Assembly (NCBI GenBank): GCA_934875375.1 | Contig: CAKXHL010000014.1 | Coordinates: 1-55,631, forward strand | Direction: 5' to 3' | Length of the DNA stretch: 55,631 nt | DNA from: an uncultured bacterium | GTDB taxonomy: Bacteria; Bacillota; Clostridia; Oscillospirales; Ruminococcaceae | Part shown: positions 23,927 through 32,933 of the stretch, one piece after another | Layout of the letters: each line of letters opens with the position of its first letter | Numbering within the stretch: position 1 is the first letter of the stretch | The notes under the pieces: model-generated | Database searches by the model: none | What the model was told of the DNA's origin: nothing | Seen by the model: only the letters and a program-made list of their open reading frames with translations | Program-made: the position numbers and the translations under genes

Positions 23927-24679
23927 ATGGACAAAATTCAAAAAAATGATTACGGTAGTTTATGTACCGAAATGTACGAGATTCTCCATGAAAAGGCGCC
24001 GGAGAAAGAATTGGCGTTCTATCTTTCCTATGCGGAAAAAGGGCAACGAATTTTGGAACCCATGTGCGGGAGCGGTCGGTTTTTGATCCCGTTTTCGGAA
24101 AAGGGTTTTGACATAAGCGGAATGGACCGATCTGGTGAAATGCTGGAAAGATGCAGGCAGAAACTGCCGGGCGCAAAGCTTGTTCAGGCCGATTTGGAGA
24201 CGTATCGACCGCAGGAGAAGTTCGATTATATTTTCGTTACCTCCGGTTCCATGTCTTTGTTTACCGATTTTTCCACATGCGAGAGGGCGCTGCAGCAAAT
24301 AAGAAATCTGCTTGCCCCGGGAGGGAAATTTGTTTTTTCGGCAGAAACCATGGCGGCCCGTTGCCCGGACGACGAGGAGGAAACAATCTCCGCTCAGGTA
24401 AAGACTTCAAAGGGGTTTGATTTGATTTTAAAAACGAAAAATGCCTACGATGAAAAAAGCGGAACGCAATTTTCACCGGGAAATTATGAATTGTACGATA
24501 AGGGGCGCCTGATCCGGCGGGAGTTTATGGATTTTCAGACGCATTTGTATCGGCTGGGTGAGATGGAGCAGCTTTTGACACGCGTAGGGTTTCAAGAGAT
24601 AAAAGTTTATTCCGATTTTGATAAAGAGATTGCCCGAGATGATCAATCAGAGATGTTCTTATATGAATGTACCCTTTGA
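23927..24679 (+). CDS. Class I SAM-dependent methyltransferase
   Basis: 250 residues. SAM motif I is ILEPMCGSGRFLIPF (about 43-57), followed by GMDRSGEMLE (motif II), and FDYIFVTSGSMSLF then LAPGGKFVFSAE (motifs IV and V). The substrate is unknown. It lies 40 nt after the GtrA gene and may share its transcript. Confidence 0.85.
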   Translation: MDKIQKNDYGSLCTEMYEILHEKAPEKELAFYLSYAEKGQRILEPMCGSGRFLIPFSEKGFDISGMDRSGEMLERCRQKLPGAKLVQADLETYRPQEKFDYIFVTSGSMSLFTDFSTCERALQQIRNLLAPGGKFVFSAETMAARCPDDEEETISAQVKTSKGFDLILKTKNAYDEKSGTQFSPGNYELYDKGRLIRREFMDFQTHLYRLGEMEQLLTRVGFQEIKVYSDFDKEIARDDQSEMFLYECTL

Positions 24680-24706
24680 AAAAGTCTTTTTGTGGTCGAA
24701 CCAAAG

Positions 24707-24748
24707 CAAAGCCCTGCCCGCCGCTTAAAAGCGGCAGGCAGGGCTTTG
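24707..24748. terminator. Hairpin between convergent genes
   Basis: A long stem, CAAAGCCCTGCC with GGCAGGGCTTTG, plus an inner GCCGC/GCGGC. It serves the methyltransferase gene and the convergent EFR1 gene. The T-runs are short. Confidence 0.65.
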
Positions 24749-24800
24749 AAAGTAGACGGGGGAAAATAGCTTTCCCGGCACGTAAAAAGGGCAATCCGAT

Positions 24801-25589
24801 TCATCGGCCCAGAAAGAACTCCGGTTCTTTGCGGCTGTCACCACACATGGCGGAAAGCTTTTCAACCATGGTTTCCAAAAATCCACCGGGGACAATCCGA
24901 GCCGATTTGGGACATTTTTTGGCGCAAGCCTGACATTTAATGCAGAGGCTTACGTCCTGAATGGCCGGGCTTTTGGAGGAAATGGCACCAGTGGGGCAAA
25001 CTTCGGCACAGTGCAGACAAAAAATACAATCGCTGCTGATTTGGTGGGCAATGCCGGATTGGGCGCCGCGGGCACGGTAGGGATAATGGCCGGGTACTTT
25101 CAGCGAGAAGTCGCCAACAGTGGAGTTTTGAAGCCAGAAAGCGATTTGACGGCCGAAGTCGGCGCATTTGGCCAGATCCTGCGCATCGGGCCGGCCGGCG
25201 GCGATGACATTACCGAAGGAATGTTCCCCGATGAAAGCGCCTGCCGCCGCTGGGATAAAGCCCTGGCAGGACAGCAGATCCCGCAGCTCCAGCAGCGCGT
25301 CTTCATAAGCGCGGTTGCCGTATACAGCGGCCAACACCACCGGCGTACAGCTGCCATGGATATGGCGGATGGCTTCTTCCTCTACCAGCGGGATGCGCCC
25401 GCCGTACACCGGAGCGCCGATGACCAGAAGATCCTCCGGGCCAAAGTGGTACTGGGCCTCTCTAGCGGAGGGCAGAGTCAGATCCAGAATGTTAATGACC
25501 GGGCGAATGCCGTGGGCGATGGCCTCTACCGTTTTTTTAGTCGTATCAGTAGGGCTGAAGTAACAGGCGGTTACAGTACGGATTTCCAT
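24801..25589 (-). CDS. EFR1-type flavodoxin/ferredoxin fusion
   Basis: 262 residues. The amino-terminal flavodoxin-like domain has the FMN-loop SPTDTTKKT, then the 4Fe-4S pair CIFCLHCAEVCP and CIKCQACAKKCP in the second half. EFR1 proteins are electron carriers of unknown partner, typical of anaerobic Firmicutes. ATG at 25589 (MEIRTVTACYFSP) has GAGGGA upstream and starts at the family's usual place. Confidence 0.88.
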   Translation of the reverse strand: MEIRTVTACYFSPTDTTKKTVEAIAHGIRPVINILDLTLPSAREAQYHFGPEDLLVIGAPVYGGRIPLVEEEAIRHIHGSCTPVVLAAVYGNRAYEDALLELRDLLSCQGFIPAAAGAFIGEHSFGNVIAAGRPDAQDLAKCADFGRQIAFWLQNSTVGDFSLKVPGHYPYRARGAQSGIAHQISSDCIFCLHCAEVCPTGAISSKSPAIQDVSLCIKCQACAKKCPKSARIVPGGFLETMVEKLSAMCGDSRKEPEFFLGR

Positions 25590-25678
25590 TGCAAATTCCC
25601 TCTTTCTCATTCCGGTTTGGACGATATTACCACTATTATACGACAAAAGGCGCGGCCTGCTCCATATTTTTTCCGGAA

Positions 25679-27499
25679 TTACTCCACGGTGACTGATTTA
25701 GCCAGATTGCGGGGTTTATCCACATCGCAGCCGCGGGCGACCGCCGTATGGTAAGCCATCAGCTGCAACGGGATTACGCCTAAAATCGGGGCGAACAAAT
25801 CGTCCAGATCCGGCAGGCGGATGATATGGTCGTACACGTCTTCACCGATTTCATCGCTTTGCTTGCAAAGTAGAATCACCTGAGCGCCGCGGGCGCGGGT
25901 CTCTTCAATATTACTGATGGTTTTGGGCAGCAGTGCCGACTGGGTAGCTACCGCAACAACCGGCACACCGTCGGTAATCAAGGAAATGGTGCCGTGTTTG
26001 AGCTCTCCGGCCTCGTAGGCTTCGCTGTGGATATAAGAAATCTCCTTGAGCTTTAAGGAGCCTTCCCGGCACAAAGGAAAGTCGGCGCCGCGGCCGATAA
26101 AGAACAAATCCTCCATATCCTTGAGGATGGCAGACAGCTCTTTGGCTTTTTCGTCGGCTTTCAAAGCTTCATGGGTCAGCTCGATGGCTTCTTGCAGCCG
26201 ATCTACGTAAAAAGCTGCCTGTTCCTCGCTGATGCGGCCTTTTTCCATAGCGATTCGGATGGCCAGCAGGTACAACACGCCAGTTTGCACCGAGTAGGCT
26301 TTGGTGCTGGCTACGGCGATCTCCGGGCCGGCATAGGTATACAGGACAATGTCCGCTTCCCGGGCGATGGAGGAACCGGCCACATTGACAATGGCGAGCG
26401 TTTTGACACCCTGCTTTTTGGCTAGCCGCAGCGCTGCCAAAGTATCCGCCGTTTCGCCGGATTGGGAGATGACCACCACCAGCTGAGTGGGATCGAGGAT
26501 GGGATCCCGGTAACGGAATTCCGAAGCAATATCCACTTCTGCCGGTACCCGGGCCAGCTTTTCGATGACGTTTTTGCCTACAAATCCCGCATAACTGGCG
26601 GTACCGCAAGCAACCATCTGGATGCGGGTAACATCCCGAAAAAAGCCTGGGGCAATTCCGTCATGGGTAAAATCCGGCAGACCTTTTGCAATGCGGGGAT
26701 GAACGGTGTTGTAAAGCGCAGTGGGCTGTTCGAAAATTTCTTTGCGCATAAAATGCTCGTAGCCGTTTTTCTGAGCCTGCTCCACGCTCCATTGGGCAGT
26801 GAGCATCTCCTTCTGCACCGGTTCGCCGTCCATGGTGCAGATAGAGATGGCACCGTCCGGCGAAATGGTTACGATTTCGCCGTGTTCCAGCGTATAATAC
26901 TGCTTGGTATACTGCAAAACCGCTGAAATATCCGACGCGAGAAAGCCCTCGCCCTCACCGACGGCAGCCAACAGAGGGCTGTTCAGCCGGGTGCCGTAAA
27001 CTTCACCGGGCCGGTCGGCAAATAGGATGCCGAAAGCGTAGGAACCCTCCATCTTTGCACAGGCAGTTCGGATGGCCTCGATGGGATCGCCTTGATAGCA
27101 GCTGTCCAGCAGTTTAGCGGCGACCTCTGTATCTGTCTGCGTTTCAAAGGTATAGCCTTGGGCGGATAGCTCCATTTTGAGTTCCGCGTAGTTTTCGATA
27201 ATGCCATTGTGAACCAGACTCAGCCGCGCCGTTCCGTGCGGATGGGCGTTGGCGTCGGAAGGTTCGCCATGCGTAGCCCAGCGGGTATGGCCGATTCCGC
27301 AGCATCCCGGCAGAGGATGGGATGCCAGCCGTTCGGCCACCACCGCCAGGCGGCCGGCGGATTTCACGGTCTGAAGGCCGTTTTCAGTAAATACAGAAAC
27401 CCCCGCGGAATCATAACCGCGGTATTCCAGGGCGCTGAGCCCTTCCAGCAGGACACGAACGGCGTTTCTTGCGCCGGAGTAACCTACAATACCACACAT
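25679..27499 (-). CDS. glmS: Glucosamine-6-phosphate synthase (isomerizing)
   Basis: 606 residues. MCGIVGYSG carries the amino-terminal nucleophile Cys2 of the glutaminase domain. Two SIS domains follow (QSGETADT, ASTKAYSVQ) and the end is KPRNLAKSVTVE. It converts fructose-6-phosphate and glutamine to glucosamine-6-phosphate, the entry to peptidoglycan precursor synthesis. AGGAG lies 8 nt before ATG. A glmS ribozyme lies upstream but is separated by a broken ACT-domain gene. Confidence 0.97.
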   Translation of the reverse strand: MCGIVGYSGARNAVRVLLEGLSALEYRGYDSAGVSVFTENGLQTVKSAGRLAVVAERLASHPLPGCCGIGHTRWATHGEPSDANAHPHGTARLSLVHNGIIENYAELKMELSAQGYTFETQTDTEVAAKLLDSCYQGDPIEAIRTACAKMEGSYAFGILFADRPGEVYGTRLNSPLLAAVGEGEGFLASDISAVLQYTKQYYTLEHGEIVTISPDGAISICTMDGEPVQKEMLTAQWSVEQAQKNGYEHFMRKEIFEQPTALYNTVHPRIAKGLPDFTHDGIAPGFFRDVTRIQMVACGTASYAGFVGKNVIEKLARVPAEVDIASEFRYRDPILDPTQLVVVISQSGETADTLAALRLAKKQGVKTLAIVNVAGSSIAREADIVLYTYAGPEIAVASTKAYSVQTGVLYLLAIRIAMEKGRISEEQAAFYVDRLQEAIELTHEALKADEKAKELSAILKDMEDLFFIGRGADFPLCREGSLKLKEISYIHSEAYEAGELKHGTISLITDGVPVVAVATQSALLPKTISNIEETRARGAQVILLCKQSDEIGEDVYDHIIRLPDLDDLFAPILGVIPLQLMAYHTAVARGCDVDKPRNLAKSVTVE

Positions 27500-27548
27500 C
27501 TTCTATTCTCCTGTCTATGTAAAAAGTAGTATTTCTAAAAAATTCAGA

Positions 27549-27906
27549 TCACCCGATAACCGGCTTGGGAAAGAACGGACAGGGCAGCTGAAAAAGTTCT
27601 TCTTTGGAAAGAATATCGGTATGAAAAGTGGGTATGGCAAAGATGCTGATTCCGTTTTCCGTCAAAAGGGCGGAAAGTTTGGCAAGAATCCCTGCCAGAG
27701 AAAAATCCAGGATACCCTAAATGCGAAAAGCTTTCCGGCCGTTTTCCTGTGCAGCCACGTCAGAAGGAACCTCCGCCGTTGGACAGACCAAAGACGGTTC
27801 CTCATCGGTTTTGTTGAGAAAGCAAAATGTACGTCTCCCATTCATTTGGGGAAAGATCGGATATTTCGCACACAGAAAAAACGGTGTCGATCTGTTTTAT
27901 TTCCAT
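27549..27906 (-). pseudogene. ACT-domain protein gene, frameshifted
   Basis: The ATG at 27906 begins MEIKQIDTVFSVCEISDL, then EWETYILLSQQ. One base off, the sequence continues KTDEEPSLVCPTAEVP and then GRKAFRI-stop-GILDFSLAGILAKLSALL and ISIFAIPTFHTD. This is the full order of small ACT-domain proteins (F-V-C, TDEE-SLVCP, ILDFSLVGILAKIS, IGIFA-STFNTD). It has one indel after 27820 or so plus a TAG at the position before GILDF, so it is not translated whole. It lies between the ribozyme and glmS; translation may still keep the message open. Confidence 0.75.
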
Positions 27907-27930
27907 GTTGATGTTCCCGATAAAAATCAT

Positions 27931-28073
27931 GGTTCCCAGAATACCGTGTTGTGCCGTCAGTTACCTGCGGTTTTGCCGGATTCTATCACAGGGGAACGCT
28001 GCGGGGAGGCATCCGCCGAGTTTTCGATACTCCTCCCGCCTCGTCGACCGTACCTTTGTGCGGCTGTGGCGCT
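27931..28073 (-). ncRNA. glmS ribozyme/riboswitch
   Basis: Reading on the minus strand, AAAAGCGCC at the cleavage site (between 28073 and 28072) is followed by GTCGACGAGG, GGAGTATCGAAAACTC and GGCGGATGCCTCCC, the conserved catalytic core. A second domain follows with AATCCGGCAAAACCGCAGG and the closing pair GTTCCC/GGGAAC. The ribozyme cleaves its own message when glucosamine-6-phosphate binds. The core is fully present. Its 3' end is 25 nt before the broken ACT gene and about 430 nt before glmS, unlike the usual direct placement. Confidence 0.9.
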
Positions 28074-28201
28074 TTTGAACCTGTTATGCGTTTTTACTCG
28101 CCCTCCTTTTGCTGATTTTGAAAAACGACCCTCCTTTCCGTTTGCCCGATACCCCATCCTATGCAGCAAGCTGCAACAGGGTTCCGATACGAGCTGAAGC
28201 C

Positions 28202-28230
28202 ATTATAACAAATTATGTGGTTAGAAGCAA
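28202..28230 (-). promoter_or_regulatory. Promoter of the ribozyme-glmS transcript
   Basis: TTGCTT (28225-28230), 17-nt spacer, TATAAT (28202-28207), minus strand, about 120 nt before the ribozyme cleavage site. Confidence 0.75.
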
Positions 28231-28267
28231 GAAAAAGGGTTCTCTGCTTTACTTTAGAAAGGGAAAT

Positions 28268-28310
28268 AAAAAAACAAGCGTGGGAATCTGTTCCCCAACG
28301 CTTGTTTTTT
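28268..28310. terminator. Terminator of the Rsm22-like gene
   Basis: Long hairpin AACAAGCGT-GGG...CCC-CAACGCTTGTT flanked by A and T runs on both sides. On the minus strand it ends the methyltransferase transcript just upstream of the glmS promoter. Confidence 0.85.
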
Positions 28311-28324
28311 AGTGATTCCAAGCA

Positions 28325-29296
28325 TCAACCCTCGAAAGGAAAAGCATCCCCGCTGCTTGCTTTTCGGGCGGATTTAAACAGTGAACCATCCCGTTTTCGC
28401 ACCGGCAGGGTGATGAGACCTGACCTGGTACAAAGGCGCAGGGTAATCCTGCCGCTTTCAATCTGAGGATGGCGCAGGACGCGGGAAACCGCCCGGTTGC
28501 TCGCTGACCGGCCGAAAGCCAGATAACAGAATTTTTCATCTTCGTAAGGAGCATCCGCACCTTTGAGTTGCCGGTGCAGCCGGCTGCGGGCGATCCGACA
28601 GGTAAAATGGCACCAGTCGTCCGAGGGGAGCGGACACGGTTTTTGGTGCGGGCAGGGGGCCAGCAGGACGGCGCCCTGCGCCAAAAGACAGTCCCGCGCG
28701 GCTCTAAGCTGGCGGAACCCCTCCGGCGTGCCCGGTTCAATCAGAAGCAGTACATCTTCCGCGGCGGCCCATAAGCGCAACAAGACGGCAGGACGATCCT
28801 CCTCACGTACTTCGTTGAGCACATAGGCCGCACTTACCAGTCCGGCGCGGGCCGGGAGCGGATTTTTGTCGGTGAGATCGCCCGGGATCCAGCGGGCTGT
28901 TTGCAGCGGTTCGCTGCCTGCGGACATCAATGATTGGCCCAGCCGGGCCATAGCGGGCTCCCGTTCCAGGCAGGAAACCGATTCCAACGACAGCAGGGAG
29001 TCCGCCGCCCAGGCTGCGGCGCCGGTACCGGCGCCGACATCCAGAAGAGAGGTGGGCGCGTCTTCCAAAAAGGGAAGCGTGTGTTCCAGCGCCGCGGCTA
29101 CCGCGCCAAAGGTAGCGGGCATCCGCACAGCGGCGTAAACAAACGCCTGGCGGTCGGTGGTGACCAAGCGTTTGCCCTGTCCGCTTTCTTCTCGATAGCG
29201 CTGAGAGAGCCCCTGTGCTTCCCGGATTAGTTCAGCGGTGGATGAATCCTGTGCTTTTTGTTCAATAGCCGTGCGAAGCGGCAGCGGAAATTCCAT
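28325..29296 (-). CDS. Rsm22-type rRNA methyltransferase-like protein
   Basis: 323 residues. SAM motif I is SLLDVGAGTGAAAWA (about 83-97), followed by AAYVLNEV, LLLIEPGTPEGFRQL and CPLPSDDWCHFTCRIARSRLHRQ, then APYEDEKFCYLAFGR. These are the blocks of the mitochondrial-type Rsm22 family, which methylates or helps assemble the small ribosomal subunit. The Cys metal-binding cluster (CPHQKPCPL) is kept. Exact target unknown. AAGGAG precedes the ATG. Confidence 0.85.
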   Translation of the reverse strand: MEFPLPLRTAIEQKAQDSSTAELIREAQGLSQRYREESGQGKRLVTTDRQAFVYAAVRMPATFGAVAAALEHTLPFLEDAPTSLLDVGAGTGAAAWAADSLLSLESVSCLEREPAMARLGQSLMSAGSEPLQTARWIPGDLTDKNPLPARAGLVSAAYVLNEVREEDRPAVLLRLWAAAEDVLLLIEPGTPEGFRQLRAARDCLLAQGAVLLAPCPHQKPCPLPSDDWCHFTCRIARSRLHRQLKGADAPYEDEKFCYLAFGRSASNRAVSRVLRHPQIESGRITLRLCTRSGLITLPVRKRDGSLFKSARKASSGDAFPFEG

Positions 29297-29473
29297 ACCG
29301 TTCTCCTTTTTTGACTGAGAATAAGCATCCCCAATGCTCCTGTGGGAGTTTTGGCGCTTTTCTATGGGTTATTGTAGCAAAGAATCGGCGAAAAGGCCAG
29401 GCTTTGCAGGCGGTTTTGCCGCAAAAAAGCCGTCTTGCCTTTTGAGGCAGACAGCTTTTTGAAGATGATTTTA

Positions 29474-30910
29474 TTAATACGCTTTGCCCCAGTAGACCAT
29501 GGCTTTTGCGGGTTTGCCGCAGCAGGCACAGACGTCGTCCAGATGTTCCTGCTCAAAGGGCATGCAGCGGGAGGTAACGCCGGCTTTCTCTTTGAAAGCT
29601 TCCTCGCAGGCGGGATCGCCGCACCACATGGTTTTGATAAAACCGTTTTCGCCGCCGGCAACCTGAACCATTTCTTCCAGGTTATGGGCGACAAAGGTGC
29701 GTTTTTCCCGGTTTTCCAGCGCTTTTTGATACAGACTGTCGTGCAGTTTCTCCAACAGCTGCGGGATAACGGTTTCCAGCTCGTCCAAGCTGACGATAGT
29801 CTTTTCCCGGTTGTCCCTGCGCACCAGCACACACTGGTTCTGCTCAATATCCCGGGGGCCAATTTCCAAACGCAGCGGGACGCCTTTCATCTCATACTCG
29901 GCGTATTTCCAGCCAGGGGAATTGTTGGAGTCATCCATTTTGACCCGGCAGATCTTTTCCAGCCGCTGTTTGAGTTCGCCCGCTTTTTCCAGCACGCCTT
30001 CTTTGTGCTGCGCCACCGGGATGATGACGACCTGGATGGGAGCTACCTGCGGCGGCAGGACAAGGCCGTTGTTATCGCCGTGGGTCATAATAATTGCGCC
30101 GATCAAACGGGTGGTCACACCCCAGGAGGTCTGGTGCGGATGCTGAAGCTTGTTATCGCGGCCGGTGAACTGAATGTCAAAGGCTTTGGCAAAACCGTCG
30201 CCAAAATAATGGGAGGTACCCGCCTGCAGCGACTTGCCGTCGTGCATCATGGCCTCGATGGTATAGGTGGCCTCTGCACCGGCAAACTTTTCCTTATCGG
30301 TTTTTTTGCCCTTGACTACCGGAATGGCCAGCGCATCCTCGCACAGCTTCGCATAGATGTTTAACATCTGTTCGGTCTCGGCTACCGCCTCTTCCGCAGT
30401 TTCGTGCATGGTGTGGCCTTCCTGCCACAAAAATTCCATCGTCCGCAAAAACGGGCGGGTAGTCTTTTCCCAGCGGATGACCGAGCACCACTGGTTATAC
30501 AGCTTGGGCAGATCCCGGTAAGATTTGATGATGTGGGAGTAATGCTCGCAAAACAGTGTTTCAGAGGTGGGGCGTACGCACAGCCGTTCGGCCAGCTTTT
30601 CGTTGCCGCCGTGGGTGACCCACGCCACCTCCGGCGCAAATCCTTCTACATGATCTTTTTCTTTTTGCAGAAGGCTTTCTGGAATCAGCATCGGCATATA
30701 AACGTTCTCATGGCCGGTGGCTTTGAAAGCACTGTCCAGCCAATGCTGAATATGTTCCCAGATGGCATAGCCGTAGGGACGCAGAATCATACACCCGCGC
30801 ACGCTGGAATAGTCGATCAGTTCGGCCTTTTTCACCACATCGGTATACCATTTGGCGAAATCCTCTTCCATTGAGGTGATGGCTTCGACCATTTTTTTAT
30901 TGTCTGCCAT
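29474..30910 (-). CDS. proS: Prolyl-tRNA synthetase, archaeal/eukaryotic-like short type
   Basis: 478 residues, class II synthetase without the editing insertion of the long bacterial form. ILRPYGYAIWEHIQ (motif 1 region), RPTSETLFCEHYS, and WEKTTRPFLRTMEFLWQEGHTMHETAEEA split over motif 2 are clear. The anticodon-binding part and a Cys-rich end (CCGKPAKAMVYWGKAY) follow. ATG 30910 has CAGGAG upstream and gives the family start. Confidence 0.95.
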   Translation of the reverse strand: MADNKKMVEAITSMEEDFAKWYTDVVKKAELIDYSSVRGCMILRPYGYAIWEHIQHWLDSAFKATGHENVYMPMLIPESLLQKEKDHVEGFAPEVAWVTHGGNEKLAERLCVRPTSETLFCEHYSHIIKSYRDLPKLYNQWCSVIRWEKTTRPFLRTMEFLWQEGHTMHETAEEAVAETEQMLNIYAKLCEDALAIPVVKGKKTDKEKFAGAEATYTIEAMMHDGKSLQAGTSHYFGDGFAKAFDIQFTGRDNKLQHPHQTSWGVTTRLIGAIIMTHGDNNGLVLPPQVAPIQVVIIPVAQHKEGVLEKAGELKQRLEKICRVKMDDSNNSPGWKYAEYEMKGVPLRLEIGPRDIEQNQCVLVRRDNREKTIVSLDELETVIPQLLEKLHDSLYQKALENREKRTFVAHNLEEMVQVAGGENGFIKTMWCGDPACEEAFKEKAGVTSRCMPFEQEHLDDVCACCGKPAKAMVYWGKAY

Positions 30911-31003
30911 TGCATTCACTCCTGTTTCCGTTTTTGGGGCGTTTGCCCCTTTTCCTGAACATTTATTATAATATAGTTTTCCGGGGTTTTCAATCAATAC
31001 TGG

Positions 31004-31036
31004 AAAAAAGGCCGCCCGCAGCATACGGACGGCCTT
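31004..31036 (-). terminator. Terminator of acpP
   Basis: 11-bp stem AAGGCCGCCCG/CGGACGGCCTT (one G-T pair), followed on the minus strand by TTTTTTCC. Confidence 0.85.
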
Positions 31037-31050
31037 GAAAAAGACAAAAA

Positions 31051-31278
31051 CTAGATACGGTCTTCAATAAACTTGACCACGTCTCCGACTGTTTTGATGG
31101 ATTCGATGTCCTCGTCCGGAAACTCAGCGTCGAATTCCTCCTCCAAGCTCATGACCAAATCAACCACGTCGAGAGAATCTGCGCCCAAATCGTCAGCAAT
31201 GTTTGACTCCATCGTCACATCGTCTTCTGCAACATCCAACTGATCGCAGATGATTTCTCTAACCTTTTCGAATACCAT
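31051..31278 (-). CDS. acpP: Acyl carrier protein
   Basis: 75 residues, acidic. DLGADSLDVVDLVMSLEEEF carries the DSL serine (Ser35) that receives the 4'-phosphopantetheine arm. It carries growing acyl chains in fatty acid synthesis. It stands alone here, with no fab genes near. AGGAGG lies upstream of the ATG. Confidence 0.96.
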   Translation of the reverse strand: MVFEKVREIICDQLDVAEDDVTMESNIADDLGADSLDVVDLVMSLEEEFDAEFPDEDIESIKTVGDVVKFIEDRI

Positions 31279-31314
31279 GTGGGAAATTCCTCCTAAAAAT
31301 GTTGTTCTTGCCCT

Positions 31315-31343
31315 ATCATATTCATATTTCTTCCGGTTGTCAA
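31315..31343 (-). promoter_or_regulatory. Promoter of acpP
   Basis: TTGACA (31338-31343), 17-nt spacer, TATGAT (31315-31320), minus strand, 37 nt before the start codon. Confidence 0.85.
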
Positions 31344-31401
31344 CAGTATTTGGGCGGAAAATGGATTTTTCTCAGCTTTTCACAAATATCCCGCAAAGCC
31401 C

Positions 31402-31430
31402 TTGACAATCAAGTGAAAAAGGAATAAAAT
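31402..31430 (+). promoter_or_regulatory. Promoter of the aroE-aroK operon
   Basis: TTGACA (31402-31407), 17-nt spacer, TAAAAT (31425-31430), 36 nt before the aroE start. It is divergent from the acpP promoter. Confidence 0.85.
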
Positions 31431-31466
31431 ACATCGATTCATTACCGGGGAAATGAGGAATGGAAT

Positions 31467-32306
31467 TTGAAACGTTTTGCCATTTTGGGGTATCCGCTAG
31501 GACACACCATGTCGCCGCCCATCCACGAAAGATTGTTTGTGCTGGGCAAACAGCAGGCAGAATATGAGGTGTTGCAGACACCGCCGGAGCAGTTTGAAGC
31601 GTTATGGCCGTATCTTCGGCAGTTGGACGGGTTCAATATCACCATTCCCTACAAACAGCAGATCATCCCTTTCTGCGCCCGGCTGGACGATACCGCCAAA
31701 AGGTATGGAGCGGTCAATGTTGTGGACGGCAAGAATGGCGGTACCGGCTATAATACTGACTGTGTGGGCTTTTTGCGTTCGCTGGAGGGTATTCCCTTGC
31801 AAGAAGAGGTGCTGATTGCCGGCGCCGGCGGCGTGGGGCGGATGTTTGCCATCGAATCGGCCCGGCATGGCGCCCGCGTAACACTGGCGGTGCGCCACAG
31901 CGGAATGGAAAAAGCATGCGGACTGAAAAAAGAGATGGAAGAAACCATTCCCGGCGCGGCAGTACGGGTAACTGCTTTAGACGAGCTGCCAAGAGAGGAT
32001 ACCTACTACCGCTGGCTGATCAACGCCACCCCCGCGGGGATGTACCCGAAGGTGGACGACATGCCGCTGGACCCAGCGGTGCTGCCTCGATGTGAAAACG
32101 TGTTTGAGGCAATCTACAACCCCGCGCGGACTAAGCTGATGCGGCTGGCCCAGCAGGCGGGCTGCCATGTGATCGGCGGAATGGCGATGTTGGTCTGGCA
32201 GGCGGTACAGGCTCATCAATACTGGTATGGAGCCCAATTTCGGGAAGAGGACATTGCCGCGCTGATCCGGGAAATGGAGCAGAGGATGGAGGGCGCAGAT
32301 GAATAA
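31467..32306 (+). CDS. aroE: Shikimate dehydrogenase
   Basis: 279 residues. GYPLGHTMSP (about 8-17) binds shikimate, NITIPYK holds the catalytic Lys, and AGAGGVGRM begins the NADP site. It reduces 3-dehydroshikimate to shikimate. Start is TTG at 31467 with GAGGA upstream; no ATG is in frame nearby. Overlaps aroK by 8 nt, so the two successive pathway steps are coupled. Confidence 0.94.
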   Translation: MKRFAILGYPLGHTMSPPIHERLFVLGKQQAEYEVLQTPPEQFEALWPYLRQLDGFNITIPYKQQIIPFCARLDDTAKRYGAVNVVDGKNGGTGYNTDCVGFLRSLEGIPLQEEVLIAGAGGVGRMFAIESARHGARVTLAVRHSGMEKACGLKKEMEETIPGAAVRVTALDELPREDTYYRWLINATPAGMYPKVDDMPLDPAVLPRCENVFEAIYNPARTKLMRLAQQAGCHVIGGMAMLVWQAVQAHQYWYGAQFREEDIAALIREMEQRMEGADE

Positions 32307-32811
32307 TATTGTGCTGTTCGGCTTTATGGGGTGCGGAAAATCCACAGTAGGCGCGCTGTTGGCGCAGAAGAGCGGCCGTCCGCTTTTGGATACCGACGGG
32401 TATCTGGAACAAAAATATGGACGCACCATCCCGCAGATTTTTGCAACGGACGGCGAAGAGGCCTTTCGGCAGATGGAGCGGCAAGTCTGCCGGGAATTGG
32501 CCGGGCGGACCGGGCTGGTTCTGTGCTGCGGCGGCGGCACCGTGCTGAATGGGGAGAACGCAGACTTTCTGGCCCAAAGCGGGACAATGGTGTTTTTGGA
32601 TGCGCCTTTTATGGTCTGCTACGACAGGATTCGGGAGAGCGACCGACCGCTGGTACAAAAAAACAGCAAAGAGGAAGTACAGCGGATTTTTGAGTTTCGG
32701 CGCCCGATATACCTGTCCCGGGCACAGGTGACGGCGGACGCGGCATCGTCTCCCATACAGGTGGCGGATGCCATTCTGGCGGCGGTGCGGCAAAAAGGTG
32801 CAGGCAGATAG
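32299..32811 (+). CDS. aroK: Shikimate kinase
   Basis: 170 residues. Walker A is GFMGCGKSTVG (8-18); DTDGYLE and CCGGGTVL form the shikimate site; RESDRPL is the lid arginine. It phosphorylates shikimate with ATP after the AroE step. GAGGG precedes the ATG inside the aroE end. Confidence 0.94.
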   Translation: MNNIVLFGFMGCGKSTVGALLAQKSGRPLLDTDGYLEQKYGRTIPQIFATDGEEAFRQMERQVCRELAGRTGLVLCCGGGTVLNGENADFLAQSGTMVFLDAPFMVCYDRIRESDRPLVQKNSKEEVQRIFEFRRPIYLSRAQVTADAASSPIQVADAILAAVRQKGAGR

Positions 32812-32854
32812 GAGAAGAGGACGGTCTGTCCCTGTTGGAAAAAGGCGGAGCAAA

Positions 32855-32900
32855 AGAATGTGAGGATAAAGAGAAAAAGAATGTGAGGATAAAGAGAAAA
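32855..32900 (+). repeat. Two tandem copies of a 23-bp unit
   Basis: The unit at 32855-32877 (AGAATGTGAGGATAAAGAGA plus AAA) is repeated exactly at 32878-32900, between aroK and the thioesterase gene. A small hairpin, GATAGC/GCTATC, follows at 32902-32917. Confidence 0.9.
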
Positions 32901-32933
32901 AGATAGCGTATGCTATCAAAAAGGGGGAGAATG

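Noticed and set aside
29435..30364. 309-codon plus-strand frame opposite proS
   Set aside because: Antisense shadow of proS, which shows all class II synthetase motifs.
32855..32900. CRISPR-like repeats
   Set aside because: The two units are directly tandem with no spacer, and there are no cas genes in the window.
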